Shown: positions 1 to 9,273, counted from the stretch's first letter. The stretch is 64,000 nucleotides of DNA from Hyphomicrobiales bacterium (GCA_900471605.1 UCEY01000016.1:282272-346271), one strand, 5' to 3'. Notes: generated from the sequence alone by a model not told the origin. Made by a program: numbers and translations.

Positions 1-392
1 GCGCCATGCTGCGCGCCATCACCGAGGCCGCCCAGAGCCGCCTGACCGCAATTGCCGGCAGCCGCGACGACTTCTCGCCGCGCATCTATCAGCACATGCG
101 CGCCGATAACGCCCTCAGCCGCCTGGTGGCGCTGTCGTCGCAGGACAGGCGGCGGGTTCACTACCGCGAGGTCGACGCCGCTCGCCACTCCATCAACGGC
201 ACGATCGATCACATCCTCGGACGTTTGAAACTGGCCGGCATCCGGCAGGTCGTCGCGGTTCCCATGCAGGATGCCGGGCTTCCCGTTTCGGTCGTCCGCG
301 TCATCGTTCCTGGTCTGGAAGTCGAACTTTCCGGCCAATATTTGCAGCTCGGCATCCGCGCTGCAAACGCGATAAGGAGGTCACGGCATTGA
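1..392 (+). CDS. YcaO-domain protein, C-terminal part (gene starts before the window)
   Basis: Only about the last 130 codons are present; the reading frame is open to the window edge, so the gene begins upstream. The visible part resembles the C-terminal end of YcaO proteins: a helical stretch, then a strand with VAVPMQDAGLPVSVVRVIVP, where YcaO enzymes carry their conserved late segment. YcaO enzymes use ATP to activate backbone amides for azoline or thioamide formation. The stop codon overlaps the TTG start of the TfuA gene, and YcaO-TfuA is the known pair for peptide thioamidation. The ATP-binding residues lie outside the window and cannot be checked. Confidence 0.72.
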   Translation, partial: AMLRAITEAAQSRLTAIAGSRDDFSPRIYQHMRADNALSRLVALSSQDRRRVHYREVDAARHSINGTIDHILGRLKLAGIRQVVAVPMQDAGLPVSVVRVIVPGLEVELSGQYLQLGIRAANAIRRSRH

Positions 393-1132
393 AAGTCGTT
401 TTTGTCGGGCCGAGCCTCGGATCGTCGATCCGCCAGATGAAGCAACGGTTTCCCGCGCTGACCTTCCGAGGCCCCGCGGCGCGCGGCGACATTCTGAAGG
501 CGGTAGAGGACGGCGCCGAGGCGATCGCCCTGATCGACGGATATTTCGGCGAGTCCGCTTCCGTGTGGCACAAGGAGATCCTTTATGCGCTGAGCCGGGA
601 TGTCTCCATCGGCGGAGGCTCCAGCATGGGAGCCTTGCGCGCTGCGGAATGCGAGGCATTCGGCATGACCGGCATCGGCCGGATTTATTCCGATTATGCC
701 GCAGGCCGGCTGATCGACGACGAAGCCGTCGCGCTGATCCACGGTCCCGAGGAACTCGGCTGGATGCCGCTCTCGGTGCCGCGCGTCGACTACGAGGCGA
801 CGATCCGCAAGCTTGGGCGGATGGGGCTCATTTCGGCGGCCGAACGGGAGAGATTTTTCCTCACCGCCAATTTCATGCACTACACCGAGCGGACCTACCA
901 GGCCATCCTCGAACGATGCGAGTTCAGCGATCCTCAGCGAAGCGCGGTGATCCTTCACGACATCAAACGCCACAAGGTGGAATTGAAGCGTGAGGATGCA
1001 AGAGCCGTTCTCGTTTGGCTCAACGGCATCTCCAATTCCCGTAAACACTCCAAGTGGACGTTCGCACAGACCGCCCATTGGGAAAAACTGCGCGACGAGG
1101 TGGACTCGGCGCAAGGATCCATGAATGATTGA
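389..1132 (+). CDS. tfuA: TfuA-like protein, partner of YcaO
   Basis: 247 residues matching the TfuA core: an N-terminal strand KVVFVGPSLG, a central segment GGGSSMGALRAAECEAFGM and then GIGRIYSDYAAGRL, all typical of the family. TfuA proteins help YcaO install thioamides, as in the trifolitoxin cluster of Rhizobium and in archaeal methyl-CoM reductase, probably by supplying sulfur. The start is a TTG overlapping the YcaO stop. It is chosen because a strong AAGGAGG lies eight bases upstream at 374-380. The substrate peptide is not obvious in the window. Confidence 0.85.
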   Translation: MKVVFVGPSLGSSIRQMKQRFPALTFRGPAARGDILKAVEDGAEAIALIDGYFGESASVWHKEILYALSRDVSIGGGSSMGALRAAECEAFGMTGIGRIYSDYAAGRLIDDEAVALIHGPEELGWMPLSVPRVDYEATIRKLGRMGLISAAERERFFLTANFMHYTERTYQAILERCEFSDPQRSAVILHDIKRHKVELKREDARAVLVWLNGISNSRKHSKWTFAQTAHWEKLRDEVDSAQGSMND

Positions 1133-1373
1133 TCTCGCACACGACGTCGCCAGTGACGAATATGCCCGCCTGTTCCGCATGCTCTCCGCGGTCAACAAGG
1201 AGGCGGAATCGCTTCACCTTTCCACGGTCGTCCACCTGACGAACATGGCTCTTCTGCAACTCTCGCTCGATTGGGAAGGCATTCGCCCCGAGAACGAGAA
1301 GAGTGCGAAGTTGAGTGCGATATTCCGCAGCAAGACCAAGCTGGCGCTCGATGAGGATGGTCCGAGGATTTAG
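1125..1373 (+). CDS. Small conserved-context hypothetical protein after TfuA
   Basis: 82 residues, starting at an ATG that overlaps the end of tfuA by eight bases, so it is almost certainly translated with it. The sequence is mixed-charge and predicted helical, with no cysteine, signal peptide or membrane segment. I do not recognise the family. Its place in the YcaO-TfuA operon makes it a candidate accessory protein. It does not look like a classical RiPP precursor, since there is no short leader-core layout and no Cys/Ser/Thr-rich tail. Confidence 0.6.
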   Translation: MIDLAHDVASDEYARLFRMLSAVNKEAESLHLSTVVHLTNMALLQLSLDWEGIRPENEKSAKLSAIFRSKTKLALDEDGPRI

Positions 1374-1388
1374 AAAGTCAGGATCCGG

Positions 1389-1817
1389 TCACTCGGCCGG
1401 CTGCCTCTCGATCTCGGCCTCAAATTCATCCATCTCGACTTCCTTGGCGGCAACCGACTGAACCAGCTCCAGGATGCGCTTGCGAAGAAGAGGCTTGGAA
1501 ATACTCATGAAGGCAGTGCTCATCAGCAAGGCCTCATGGGTGAAATCGAACTGCGGGTTTTCGAGCTGATTGTCGTTCGACGGTTCGACCGTCGGGATCC
1601 GGTCGAAGAATGCCACCATCTCGACCTTCAGCGCCGTCGCGATCTCCACAAGCTTACCCACGGCGATCCGGTTCACGCCGCTTTCGTATTTCTGGAGCTG
1701 CTGAGACGTGATGCCCACGTGGTGGGCGAGTTGCGGCTGGGTGAATTTCCTTTCCCGCCTGTGGAGGCGGATACGCTTTCCAACTTCCTTGTCGGCTGCA
1801 TTCGGTGCTTTGCTCAC
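1389..1817 (-). CDS. XRE-family helix-turn-helix regulator
   Basis: 142 residues. An N-terminal HTH_3 domain spans about residues 12-67 (RIRLHRRERKFTQPQLAHHV, then GITSQQLQKYESGVNRI), the typical cI/Cro-like recognition fold. The tail of about 75 residues is charged and predicted helical, as in rhizobial XRE regulators of the ribbon PraR/SinR-like type. It converges on the YcaO-TfuA operon with only 15 bases between stop codons. Its target is unknown; the intergenic region on its 5' side carries two inverted repeats that could be operators. Confidence 0.85.
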   Translation of the reverse strand: MSKAPNAADKEVGKRIRLHRRERKFTQPQLAHHVGITSQQLQKYESGVNRIAVGKLVEIATALKVEMVAFFDRIPTVEPSNDNQLENPQFDFTHEALLMSTAFMSISKPLLRKRILELVQSVAAKEVEMDEFEAEIERQPAE

Positions 1818-2185
1818 AGCAGGACCATTTCTTCGACGCTGGGTTACTCAGGGTGTTATTCGTATCCTATCATCGACAAGTTGCCGAGTACTCTGCAAGC
1901 CTTTTCTATCTTGAGTGGATAAATAAATAAAACGTCTACTATCAACCGGCCGTTTTTACTGCGTTCGGGATCCTGCGGCGGACACCCTTGGCTGGTCGAG
2001 ACGGCTTCGGCTTTCGGTTCGCTAAGACGGCATCGCCGAAAGCGTTGCCTTTTCGGCAACGAAATATGCTAAATATTGTTCTTTATTAGAACGCGACATT
2101 GCGCCATCCTCTTCGCAATCCGGCAGTGAGACCGGCTCTAGTCAAGCGAAAATGTATCAGGCCTTAAGGCCAACAGGGGAACGCT
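1818..2185. promoter_or_regulatory. Divergent intergenic region with two inverted repeats
   Basis: This 368-base gap separates the divergent XRE regulator and the ABC-transporter operon. It holds a hairpin-like repeat at 2043-2061 (CGTTGCC, five bases, GGCAACG) and a 15-bp palindrome at 2078-2092 (GTTCT, TTATT, AGAAC) about 95 bases before the binding-protein start. The second has the size and A+T-rich centre of a LysR or GntR-type operator. No convincing gene is seen in either strand. Confidence 0.45.
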
Positions 2186-3220
2186 ATGTCTAATTTCACC
2201 ATGAATCGTCGCCGTTTTATCTCCAATGCCGTGGCCACAGGCGGGCTCGCCGCAACCTCCAGCTTCCTCGGCATCACCGCCGGCAATGCCAAGGACGTGG
2301 CGAAGGTGCGCATGCAGCTCGGCTGGCTCGTATCGAACGGCGTCCTCGGCGAAGTCGCCGCCATCAAGAAGGGTTTCTTCGAGGAACAGGGTATCGAGCT
2401 TGAGATCGTCCCCGGCGGGCCGAGCGTCGATGGCGTTGCGGGCGTTGCATCGGGCCAGTCCGCGACCGGCCAGATCTCGTCGAGCCCGTCCGTCATGCTG
2501 GCGCGTTCGGCCGGCCTGCCGGTCAAGGCCTTCCTGTCCGGTTACCAGAAACACCCCTTCACCTATTTCTCGCTGAAGAACAAGGCGATCAAGACTCCGA
2601 AGGACATGATCGGCAAGACGATTGCCACCCAGCCGACCGCCTTCATCCTGCTGCGCGCGCTTCTCGCCCAGAACGGCATCGCCGAGGATCAGGTGAAGAT
2701 GGTCAACATGGGTTCCGACATGAACCAGCTGATCACCGGCCAGGCCGATGCGGTCACCGGCTGGCTCACCAACGTCAACGCCCTCGACGTGCTCGGCGAC
2801 AACCGCGTCGACATGATGCTCTGGGACAGCGGCCTGCAGCTCTACGCCAACGTCTACTACACGACCGACGACCAGATCGCCAAGCACTCCGACGTCCTCG
2901 AACGCTTCACCCGCGCCGCCGCCAAGGGCTGGGGTTACGTTCGCAACAATCAGAAGGAAGCGGTCGAGATGCTCTGCTCCGCCTACCCGATCCTCGACAA
3001 GCCAAGCGAGCTTCGCGCCGTCGGCCCCTGCGTCGACTTCTCCTTCGGCCCGACCACCAAGGCCTCCGGCTGGGGCACCATGACGCGCGAGAACTGGGCG
3101 GCGCAGATCAAGGCCTATGCCGATCTCAAGCAGTTCAAGGGTACGGTCCCGACGGTTGACGACGTCGCGAACTTCTCCATCCTCGAAGCCACGACCGACG
3201 TTCGTAAACAGGTAGGATGA
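2186..3220 (+). CDS. ABC transporter substrate-binding protein, SsuA/TauA/ThiY (NMT1-like) type
   Basis: 344 residues. The N-terminus carries a twin-arginine motif (NRRRFIS) followed by a hydrophobic stretch and an Ala-Gly-Asn-Ala cleavage region, so export by Tat is likely. The mature part begins with a beta-strand and the segment KKGFFEEQGIELEIVPGGPS, typical of periplasmic proteins that bind nitrate, sulfonates, taurine or pyrimidines. The ATG at 2186 is preferred because CAGGGGA lies just upstream. The stop overlaps the ATPase start by four bases. The substrate cannot be named; the downstream enzymes suggest an organic acid or N-heterocycle. Confidence 0.85.
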   Translation: MSNFTMNRRRFISNAVATGGLAATSSFLGITAGNAKDVAKVRMQLGWLVSNGVLGEVAAIKKGFFEEQGIELEIVPGGPSVDGVAGVASGQSATGQISSSPSVMLARSAGLPVKAFLSGYQKHPFTYFSLKNKAIKTPKDMIGKTIATQPTAFILLRALLAQNGIAEDQVKMVNMGSDMNQLITGQADAVTGWLTNVNALDVLGDNRVDMMLWDSGLQLYANVYYTTDDQIAKHSDVLERFTRAAAKGWGYVRNNQKEAVEMLCSAYPILDKPSELRAVGPCVDFSFGPTTKASGWGTMTRENWAAQIKAYADLKQFKGTVPTVDDVANFSILEATTDVRKQVG

Positions 3221-4041
3221 TGGCCATGTCAGGAGCGGCGAAGTTGATGCCGAGCGTTCCCTTGACCGAGCCGGCAGCCACGGCGGTTTCGATCCGAAAC
3301 CTCTCCGTCCGGTTCGGTGACAGGAACAACGAATTCACGGCCCTTTCCGACGTTTCCGTCGACATACCGGAAGGCGCCTTCGTCACCATGCTCGGCCCCT
3401 CCGGCTGCGGAAAATCGACGCTGCTGAGATGCGTCGCGGATCTCGTCCATATCAGCGACGGTTCGATTTCCGTGTTCGGCCAAAGCCCCCAACAGGCCCG
3501 CGAGGGCCGCGACTTCGCCTTCGTCTTCCAGGATGCGACGCTGCTCCCCTGGCGGAACGTGCTCGACAATGTCCGCCTGCCGCTGGAAGTCGGAAAACAC
3601 GCCCAGACCGGCAATCATGCGGATCCGCATGAACTGCTGGCCATGGTCGGACTGAAGGGGCGCGAAAATGCGCTCCCTCACGAACTCTCGGGCGGCATGC
3701 GTCAGCGCGTGGCGATCGCCCGCGCGCTGATCACCAGGCCGCGCATCCTGTTGATGGACGAACCCTTCGGGGCGCTCGACGAGATCACCCGCGACCGGCT
3801 GAACGAGGAACTGCTGCGCGTCTGGCAGGAAACGGGAACGACGATCCTGTTCGTCACCCATTCCATCCCGGAAGCGGCCTTCCTCGGCCAGAACGTGCTG
3901 ATGCTCCAGGCCCATCCGGGCCGCGTCAAGGAGTTCATGAAGGTCGACCTGCCCTTCCCGCGTTCGCTTGCCGTCCGTGACACGGTGGAGTTCATCGGCG
4001 TTACAGCGCATCTGCGCCGCCTTCTGGAGGAATGCCTGTGA
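3217..4041 (+). CDS. ABC transporter ATP-binding protein, nitrate/sulfonate/taurine type
   Basis: 274 residues with a complete ABC ATPase: Walker [10 protein letters not shown] near residue 60, a Q-loop (FVFQDATLLPWRNV), signature LSGGMRQR, Walker B ILLMDEPFGALDE and a switch histidine in FVTHSIPEA. This subfamily (SsuB/TauB/NrtD) pairs with SsuA-like binding proteins, as here. Start (ATG at 3217) overlaps the preceding stop as ATGA; two further in-frame ATGs at 3220 and 3226 are possible starts. Its 3' end overlaps the permease start by ten bases, so the three transporter genes are translationally coupled. Confidence 0.92.
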   Translation: MMAMSGAAKLMPSVPLTEPAATAVSIRNLSVRFGDRNNEFTALSDVSVDIPEGAFVTMLGPSGCGKSTLLRCVADLVHISDGSISVFGQSPQQAREGRDFAFVFQDATLLPWRNVLDNVRLPLEVGKHAQTGNHADPHELLAMVGLKGRENALPHELSGGMRQRVAIARALITRPRILLMDEPFGALDEITRDRLNEELLRVWQETGTTILFVTHSIPEAAFLGQNVLMLQAHPGRVKEFMKVDLPFPRSLAVRDTVEFIGVTAHLRRLLEECL

Positions 4042-4865
4042 GCCACGTCGTTTCCTCCGCAGCCAAGACCGGGGCGGATCGCAAGATCGCGCTTCTCGAT
4101 GCCACCGCCGGTGTGCTCGCCAAACACATGCCGGCGATCGCGGCCGCCGTCGGGCTCGTCGTCCTCTGGCAGTTCGTCGTGTGGGCTTTCAAGATCCCGA
4201 CCTTCATGGCCCCGAGCCCTGTCGATGTCGCCTATGCCTTCCAGCAAAACGCCGGCATCCTCTGGACCAACATGCTGCCGACGATTCTGGAGGCTTTCCT
4301 CGGCTTCGTCTTCGGCAACCTCGTCGCCATCCTTCTGGCGATCTGGTTCGTCCACAGTTCGACGGCGGAAAAGGCCTTCTACCCGATCGCCGTCTTCATC
4401 AAGGCGATCCCGATCATCGCGCTCGCCCCGATCCTGGTGCTGATCTTCGGCAACGGGCTGGCGCCGAAAATCATCATCGCCGGACTGATCTGCTTCTTCC
4501 CGACGCTGGTCAACATGGTCCAGGGCCTGAAATCCGCAAGCCCCGCCATGCTGGACCTGATGCGGGTCCTGTCCGCCAGCAACACGGAAATCCTCTGGAA
4601 GGTGCGGCTGCCGAGTTCGATGCCGTTCCTGTTCGCGGCGCTGAAGATCGCCGCCACCAGCAGCGTCATGGGCGCCATCGTCGCCGAATGGATCGGCTCC
4701 AGCTTCGGCCTCGGCGCCCTCATCATCGAGGCGACCTACAATTTCCGCTCGCCTCTGCTCTACGCAACCGTCGTGATCGCCGCGGTCCTTGCCGTCGTCC
4801 TGTTCTTCATCGTCTCGGTGGTCGAAGCACGGATGATCCGCTGGAAGCCGGCCGGCTCGCACTAG
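4032..4865 (+). CDS. ABC transporter permease, SsuC/TauC type
   Basis: 277 residues with about six hydrophobic segments; the first is AAAVGLVVLWQFVVWAF near residue 40. The EAA-loop region around residues 190-215 (ASNTEILWKVRLPSSMPFLF) contacts the ATPase in this family. The permease completes an importer with the two upstream genes. It is followed by 60 bases without a gene and then the catabolic genes in the same direction, so the whole block may be one transcript. Confidence 0.9.
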   Translation: MPVSHVVSSAAKTGADRKIALLDATAGVLAKHMPAIAAAVGLVVLWQFVVWAFKIPTFMAPSPVDVAYAFQQNAGILWTNMLPTILEAFLGFVFGNLVAILLAIWFVHSSTAEKAFYPIAVFIKAIPIIALAPILVLIFGNGLAPKIIIAGLICFFPTLVNMVQGLKSASPAMLDLMRVLSASNTEILWKVRLPSSMPFLFAALKIAATSSVMGAIVAEWIGSSFGLGALIIEATYNFRSPLLYATVVIAAVLAVVLFFIVSVVEARMIRWKPAGSH

Positions 4866-4925
4866 AAGCGAAACCGCTCTCGTCCGACGACGTTACCAGA
4901 CCCGGTTCTTTGGGAGTTTGAACCA

Positions 4926-6284
4926 ATGCAACAGACAATTCTTCAGGCGGCGCGCAACGTCGCAGTGGTCGACCGTTCCGATGTGGTAGTGGTCGGTGGA
5001 GGACCGGCGGGCATTTCCGCCGCCGTTTCCGCAGCCCGCAACGGCGCCAAGGTGACCCTTCTCGAACGTTACCCCTATGTCGGCGGCCTTGCCGCCGGCG
5101 GCATGGTGCTCGTCCTCGACGACATGATCAACCAGCTCGAAATCACCGTGCAGGGCATCTGCATGGAAATGATCGAGCGGATGAAGAAATGGGATCTCTG
5201 CGTCACCCCGACCGGCCGCGACCGCGAACTCGACATCCGCGAGACGCCGGAAGCCTGGCGGCGCTGGGCCCGCTGGGGCCTGTTCGACTTCCACACCCAG
5301 TCGATGCCGCACCCGATCTGCTTTTCCGCCGCCTTCGACCCGGACGGTTTCAAACGCGCCTCCTATGACGTGCTCACGGAAGCCGGCGTGAAGCTCCGCA
5401 CCCACAGCTGGTTCTCTTCTGCCATCATGGAAGGCAAGACCATCAAGGGCGTCATCTGCCAGACCAAATCGGGCATGGAAGCGATCCTCGGCGATGTCGT
5501 CATCGACACGACCGGCGACCTCGACGTCGCGGCCTCGGCCGGCGCCTCGCATGTGGAATCCAACTTCATCCTGACCACGGTTTCGCGCTGGGGCGGCGTC
5601 GATACGGATGCGGCCGAGCACTTCGAATTCGAAGAGCCCGAAGCCTTCAAGAAGATCGACCACGAGGCCAAGCGCCTGATCGGCGGCTGCTGGTCCTTCT
5701 GGTGGCTGAAAACCCCGCTGCCGGGCGTCGTCTGGCTCAACTGCCCGCACATGCCGAACCTGTCCGGCCTGAAGACCGAGGACCTGACCAAGGCCGAACT
5801 CGAAGGCCGCAACCGCATCGCCCGCCTGCTCGATTTCGCCCGCGAGAAAATGCCCGGTTTCGAAAAGGCCTATGTCGTCGATTTCGCGCCGCAGACCGGC
5901 GTGCGCCAGACGCGGCTGCTGGAAGGCGAATATGTCGTCACCAAGGACGACGTCATGAACCGCATCCACTTCTCCGACACCGTCTGCCGCGGCCGTGACT
6001 ATTACACGCCCTACCGGTCGATGCTGCCGCGTGAAGTGGACCAGCTGATCGTCGCCGGACGTCACTACTCGGCGACACCGCAGGCGCAGAAATCCAGCCG
6101 CGAGATCCCGCCCTGCATGGCCATGGGCGAGGCAGCCGGCGTTGCCGCCGTCGTGGCGCTCAATGCCGGAACCACCGTGCGGAAAGCCGATATTCGGGCG
6201 ATCCAGAAACAGATGAGGGCGCAGGGTGCTGATCCCGGCGACGTGCCCTCCGACAATGCAACATTCCTGGAGGCTGCTGAATGA
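4926..6284 (+). CDS. FAD-dependent oxidoreductase (FAD_oxidored family)
   Basis: 452 residues. The N-terminal Rossmann motif VVVGGGPAGISAAVSAARNG (about residues 20-39), followed by an acidic strand end LLER, binds FAD. The C-terminal FAD segment is near residues 395-415 (EIPPCMAMGEAAGVAAV). The family also includes fumarate-reductase-like and heterodisulfide-reductase-like flavoproteins. A GGGAG precedes the ATG. The stop overlaps the CoA-transferase start by four bases. It is probably a dehydrogenase or oxygenase-like step on the imported substrate. The ferredoxin at 10670 is a candidate redox partner; the actual reaction is not known. Confidence 0.85.
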   Translation: MQQTILQAARNVAVVDRSDVVVVGGGPAGISAAVSAARNGAKVTLLERYPYVGGLAAGGMVLVLDDMINQLEITVQGICMEMIERMKKWDLCVTPTGRDRELDIRETPEAWRRWARWGLFDFHTQSMPHPICFSAAFDPDGFKRASYDVLTEAGVKLRTHSWFSSAIMEGKTIKGVICQTKSGMEAILGDVVIDTTGDLDVAASAGASHVESNFILTTVSRWGGVDTDAAEHFEFEEPEAFKKIDHEAKRLIGGCWSFWWLKTPLPGVVWLNCPHMPNLSGLKTEDLTKAELEGRNRIARLLDFAREKMPGFEKAYVVDFAPQTGVRQTRLLEGEYVVTKDDVMNRIHFSDTVCRGRDYYTPYRSMLPREVDQLIVAGRHYSATPQAQKSSREIPPCMAMGEAAGVAAVVALNAGTTVRKADIRAIQKQMRAQGADPGDVPSDNATFLEAAE

Positions 6285-7438
6285 ACTCTCTACCCCTCGA
6301 TGGCATCCGCGTGATCGATTTCACGCAGGTCATGCTCGGCCCCTGCTGCACCCAGACGCTCGCCGACTACGGCGCCGAAGTCATCAAGATCGAAAAGAGC
6401 AAGATCGGCGACCTCTCCCGCTGGTCGCTGGGCTCCGATCCTGATGGCCTCAACAACCCGGTCTTCTGCTCGCTGAACCGCAACAAGAAGAGCCTGGCGC
6501 TCGATCTGAAGCTGACCGAAGCCCGCGACGCCGTGCTCACCCTGATCGCGGGCGCCGACGTGGTGGTCAACAACTTCCGCCCCGGCGTCATGGAACGCAT
6601 GGGCTTCGGCTACGAGGACCTGAAGAAGATCAACAAGCGGCTGATCTATGCCGTCGGCACCGGCTTCGGCCTCACCGGCCCCTACCAGCACAAGGGCGGC
6701 CAGGACATTCTCGCCCAGGCGCTCTCGGGCGTCATGCGCCGCAAGTCGGATAGCGCCCACCCCACCTCGATCTATGCCACGCCGCTGGCCGACTATTCCG
6801 CCGGCATGCATCTCGTCCAGGGCATCCTGCTCGCCATCCTGCAGCGGGAAAAGACCGGCGAAGGCCAGCAGGTTGCCGTCAGCCTCTACAATTCCATGCT
6901 CGCCATGCAGATGCAGGAAGGTGCTGCGCACATGATGCGCGAGAAGGACCTCAACTGGGGCGCCTTCCCGCTGACCGGCGTGTTCGACACGACCGACGGC
7001 GCGATCGTCATGGTCGGCGCCTTCAAGCAGAACCCGCTGCAGGACATTTGCAACGCGCTGGAGATCGAGGACTTGTCCGCCCAGCCGCGCTACAAGGACT
7101 TCGATTCCCAGATGGCGCATCGCCCGGAACTGCAGGCGATCTTCCGCGAGAATTTTGCGAAAAACAGCAATGCCCACTGGCTGAGGCGCCTGGAAGAGGT
7201 CGACATCCTCTGCGCCCCGGTGCGCAATCTCGGCGAGGCGCTGCAGGACCCGCAGACCGTCATCAACAAGATGATCCTCGAAGCCGGAGAGACCGCAGCC
7301 GGCCCGATCCGCCTGATCGGTTCGCCGATCGACATGTCGGCGGCCCCGGTTTCGGTCCGCATCTCCCCGCCGAGCCTCGGCCAGCACAATGACGAGATCC
7401 TCGGTTCGCTGGATGCTCGTCGCGGGGATGCGGCATGA
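6281..7438 (+). CDS. Class III CoA-transferase (CaiB/BaiF family)
   Basis: 385 residues, the usual family length. The N-terminus LDGIRVIDFTQVMLGPCCTQ and YGAEVIKIEK are hallmarks of formyl-CoA transferase/CaiB enzymes. The expected catalytic aspartate is in the ADYSAG segment (Asp about residue 171). These enzymes move CoA between carboxylic acids, using an enzyme-aspartyl anhydride. It is coupled by ATGA overlaps to the oxidoreductase before it and the hydratase after it. That suggests the imported compound, or a product of it, is a carboxylate activated as a CoA thioester. Confidence 0.92.
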   Translation: MNSLPLDGIRVIDFTQVMLGPCCTQTLADYGAEVIKIEKSKIGDLSRWSLGSDPDGLNNPVFCSLNRNKKSLALDLKLTEARDAVLTLIAGADVVVNNFRPGVMERMGFGYEDLKKINKRLIYAVGTGFGLTGPYQHKGGQDILAQALSGVMRRKSDSAHPTSIYATPLADYSAGMHLVQGILLAILQREKTGEGQQVAVSLYNSMLAMQMQEGAAHMMREKDLNWGAFPLTGVFDTTDGAIVMVGAFKQNPLQDICNALEIEDLSAQPRYKDFDSQMAHRPELQAIFRENFAKNSNAHWLRRLEEVDILCAPVRNLGEALQDPQTVINKMILEAGETAAGPIRLIGSPIDMSAAPVSVRISPPSLGQHNDEILGSLDARRGDAA

Positions 7439-8211
7439 CCGTTGGATTTTCCGTCGAGAACCGTGTCGCAAGGGTGACGCTCGACCGCCCGGACCGCATG
7501 AACGCCGTCGATGCCGCGACCGAAAAGGAACTCGACGCGATCTGGTCGCAGATCGAGGCGCGCGACAACATTTCCTGCGTGGTCCTGACCGGCAGCGGCA
7601 GCAAGGCGTTCTGCACCGGCGCTGACCTCAAGGGTGGTGCGACCAAGTCCGGCCTCGAATACTGGGCCGAAAGCCGCGCCAACGGTTTTGGCGGCCTTGC
7701 CTTCCGCAAGTCGCTGGACGTGCCGGTTATCGCCCGCGTCAACGGTTATGCGCTCGGCGGCGGCTTCGAGATGGTGCTCGGCTGCGATATCGTGATTGCC
7801 GCCGACACCGCGAAATTCGGCTTGCCGGAAGCCCGCGTCGGCCGCATGCCGCTCGATGGCGGCATGGTCATGCTGCAGAGGAAAATCCCCCACAACCTCG
7901 CCATGGCCGTGATGCTGACCGGCCGGCAGTTCACCGCCGCCGAGATGCAGGGCTTCGGCATCGTCAACGAAATCGTTCCCTTCGACGAACTGGATGCGGC
8001 CGTCGACAGATGGGTGAGCGATATCGTCGCCTGCGCTCCGCTGTCGCTGAAGGCGATCAAGCAGACGGTCAACCGCACCGGTCATCTGAGCCCCGCCGAA
8101 GCCCAGGGCCTGCGCACCCCCGCGCTGGTCCGCGCGCTGCAGAGCGAGGACGCCATGGAAGGCGTCACGGCCTTCCGCGAAAAACGCGCTCCGGTTTGGC
8201 AGGGCCGCTGA
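7435..8211 (+). CDS. Enoyl-CoA hydratase/isomerase family protein
   Basis: 258 residues, standard crotonase size. The oxyanion-hole segments are AFCTGADLK and GYALGGGFEMVLGCD. Glutamates are present at both usual catalytic places (GGGFEM and FGLPEARVG), so hydratase activity is plausible rather than only isomerase or hydrolase activity. The start overlaps the CoA-transferase stop by four bases. It should act on the CoA thioester produced by the preceding enzyme. The exact substrate is unknown. Confidence 0.9.
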   Translation: MTVGFSVENRVARVTLDRPDRMNAVDAATEKELDAIWSQIEARDNISCVVLTGSGSKAFCTGADLKGGATKSGLEYWAESRANGFGGLAFRKSLDVPVIARVNGYALGGGFEMVLGCDIVIAADTAKFGLPEARVGRMPLDGGMVMLQRKIPHNLAMAVMLTGRQFTAAEMQGFGIVNEIVPFDELDAAVDRWVSDIVACAPLSLKAIKQTVNRTGHLSPAEAQGLRTPALVRALQSEDAMEGVTAFREKRAPVWQGR

Positions 8212-8343
8212 CGCATGTCGCGCAAAAGTGCGCAGCGGTTTTGCGGTAAGGACATGCATCGGACAAGGAACGGGAGCGTGGCAAGCGAATCCGAAGGATC
8301 GCAACACGCTTCTGGCATGGTATGAATTTCAGGATCTTGGGGG

Positions 8344-9273
8344 ATGAGTATGCACGCCAGTATCCTGAAATATTTCGTCGAAGTCGCGCGCTCGGGCTCG
8401 ATCCGCAAGGCCTCCGAAGAGCTGCATGTGGCGACCTCGGCCGTCAGCCGCCAGATCCGCAAGCTTGAGGACGAGCTCGGCACCCCGCTGTTCGAACGTT
8501 TTTCCGATGGCCTGCGCCTGACCTCCGCCGGCAAGGTGGTGCTGAAACACGCCAAGGAAACGATGCACCATTACGAGATCATGAAATCCGATCTCGGCGA
8601 CCTGCAGGGCAAGCGCACCGGCCGCGTCCATATCGCCTGCCTGGACAGCCTCGCGGTGCAGTTCATGCCGGAATTCGTCATGGCGTTTCACCACAGGAAC
8701 CCGGCGGTCGACTTCCGCATCCGCGCCGACAATTTCAACAACATCTTCCATTTCGTCGCCGAAGGCGATTGCGATATCGGCATTACCTTCGATCTCGCCC
8801 GCCCGCACGATATCAAGCTGGTGCATGGCGTGCGCATGCCGCTGATGGTGATCGTCGCCAAACACCATCCGCTCGCTCGCCAGAAAAGCGTGACGCTGCA
8901 GGAATGCGCCCAGTTCAAGCTGCTGCTGCAGCTCGACAACGAGGTGATGAGCTCGATGATCGCCGTAGAGCTCGCCTCGCTCGACCGTGTCGGCCGCACC
9001 TTCGTCGCCACCAACAACCAGATGATGCTCAAACCCCTGATCCTGTCGGGTGCAGGCGTTGCCTTCTTCACCCCGCTCGGCCTCCTGAAGGAATTGAAGG
9101 CCGGTGACGTCGTGGCCCTGCCGATCGCCGGCTCCCGCCTGCAGAACATGGAGGTCGGCATCGTCGCGCCCCATAACCGTCAGCTCACCCATGCCACCGA
9201 AGCGGTGATCGAGGCGCTCAGCATCGATCTCGAAAAATTCAGCAACCAGATCGCGGAGGTCATCAGACGGTGA
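8344..9273 (+). CDS. LysR-family transcriptional regulator
   Basis: 309 residues. The N-terminal winged helix-turn-helix reads LKYFVEVARSGSIRKASEEL then VATSAVSRQIRKLEDELGTP, the LysR signature; the remainder is the periplasmic-binding-like effector domain. It lies in the same direction as the catabolic genes, 132 bases after the hydratase. Its TGA stop overlaps the GTG start of the amidohydrolase. This is unusual, since LysR genes are more often divergent from their target, and it means regulator and hydrolase are co-translated. It likely controls the 2186-11008 block, sensing a pathway intermediate. Confidence 0.93.
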   Translation: MSMHASILKYFVEVARSGSIRKASEELHVATSAVSRQIRKLEDELGTPLFERFSDGLRLTSAGKVVLKHAKETMHHYEIMKSDLGDLQGKRTGRVHIACLDSLAVQFMPEFVMAFHHRNPAVDFRIRADNFNNIFHFVAEGDCDIGITFDLARPHDIKLVHGVRMPLMVIVAKHHPLARQKSVTLQECAQFKLLLQLDNEVMSSMIAVELASLDRVGRTFVATNNQMMLKPLILSGAGVAFFTPLGLLKELKAGDVVALPIAGSRLQNMEVGIVAPHNRQLTHATEAVIEALSIDLEKFSNQIAEVIRR

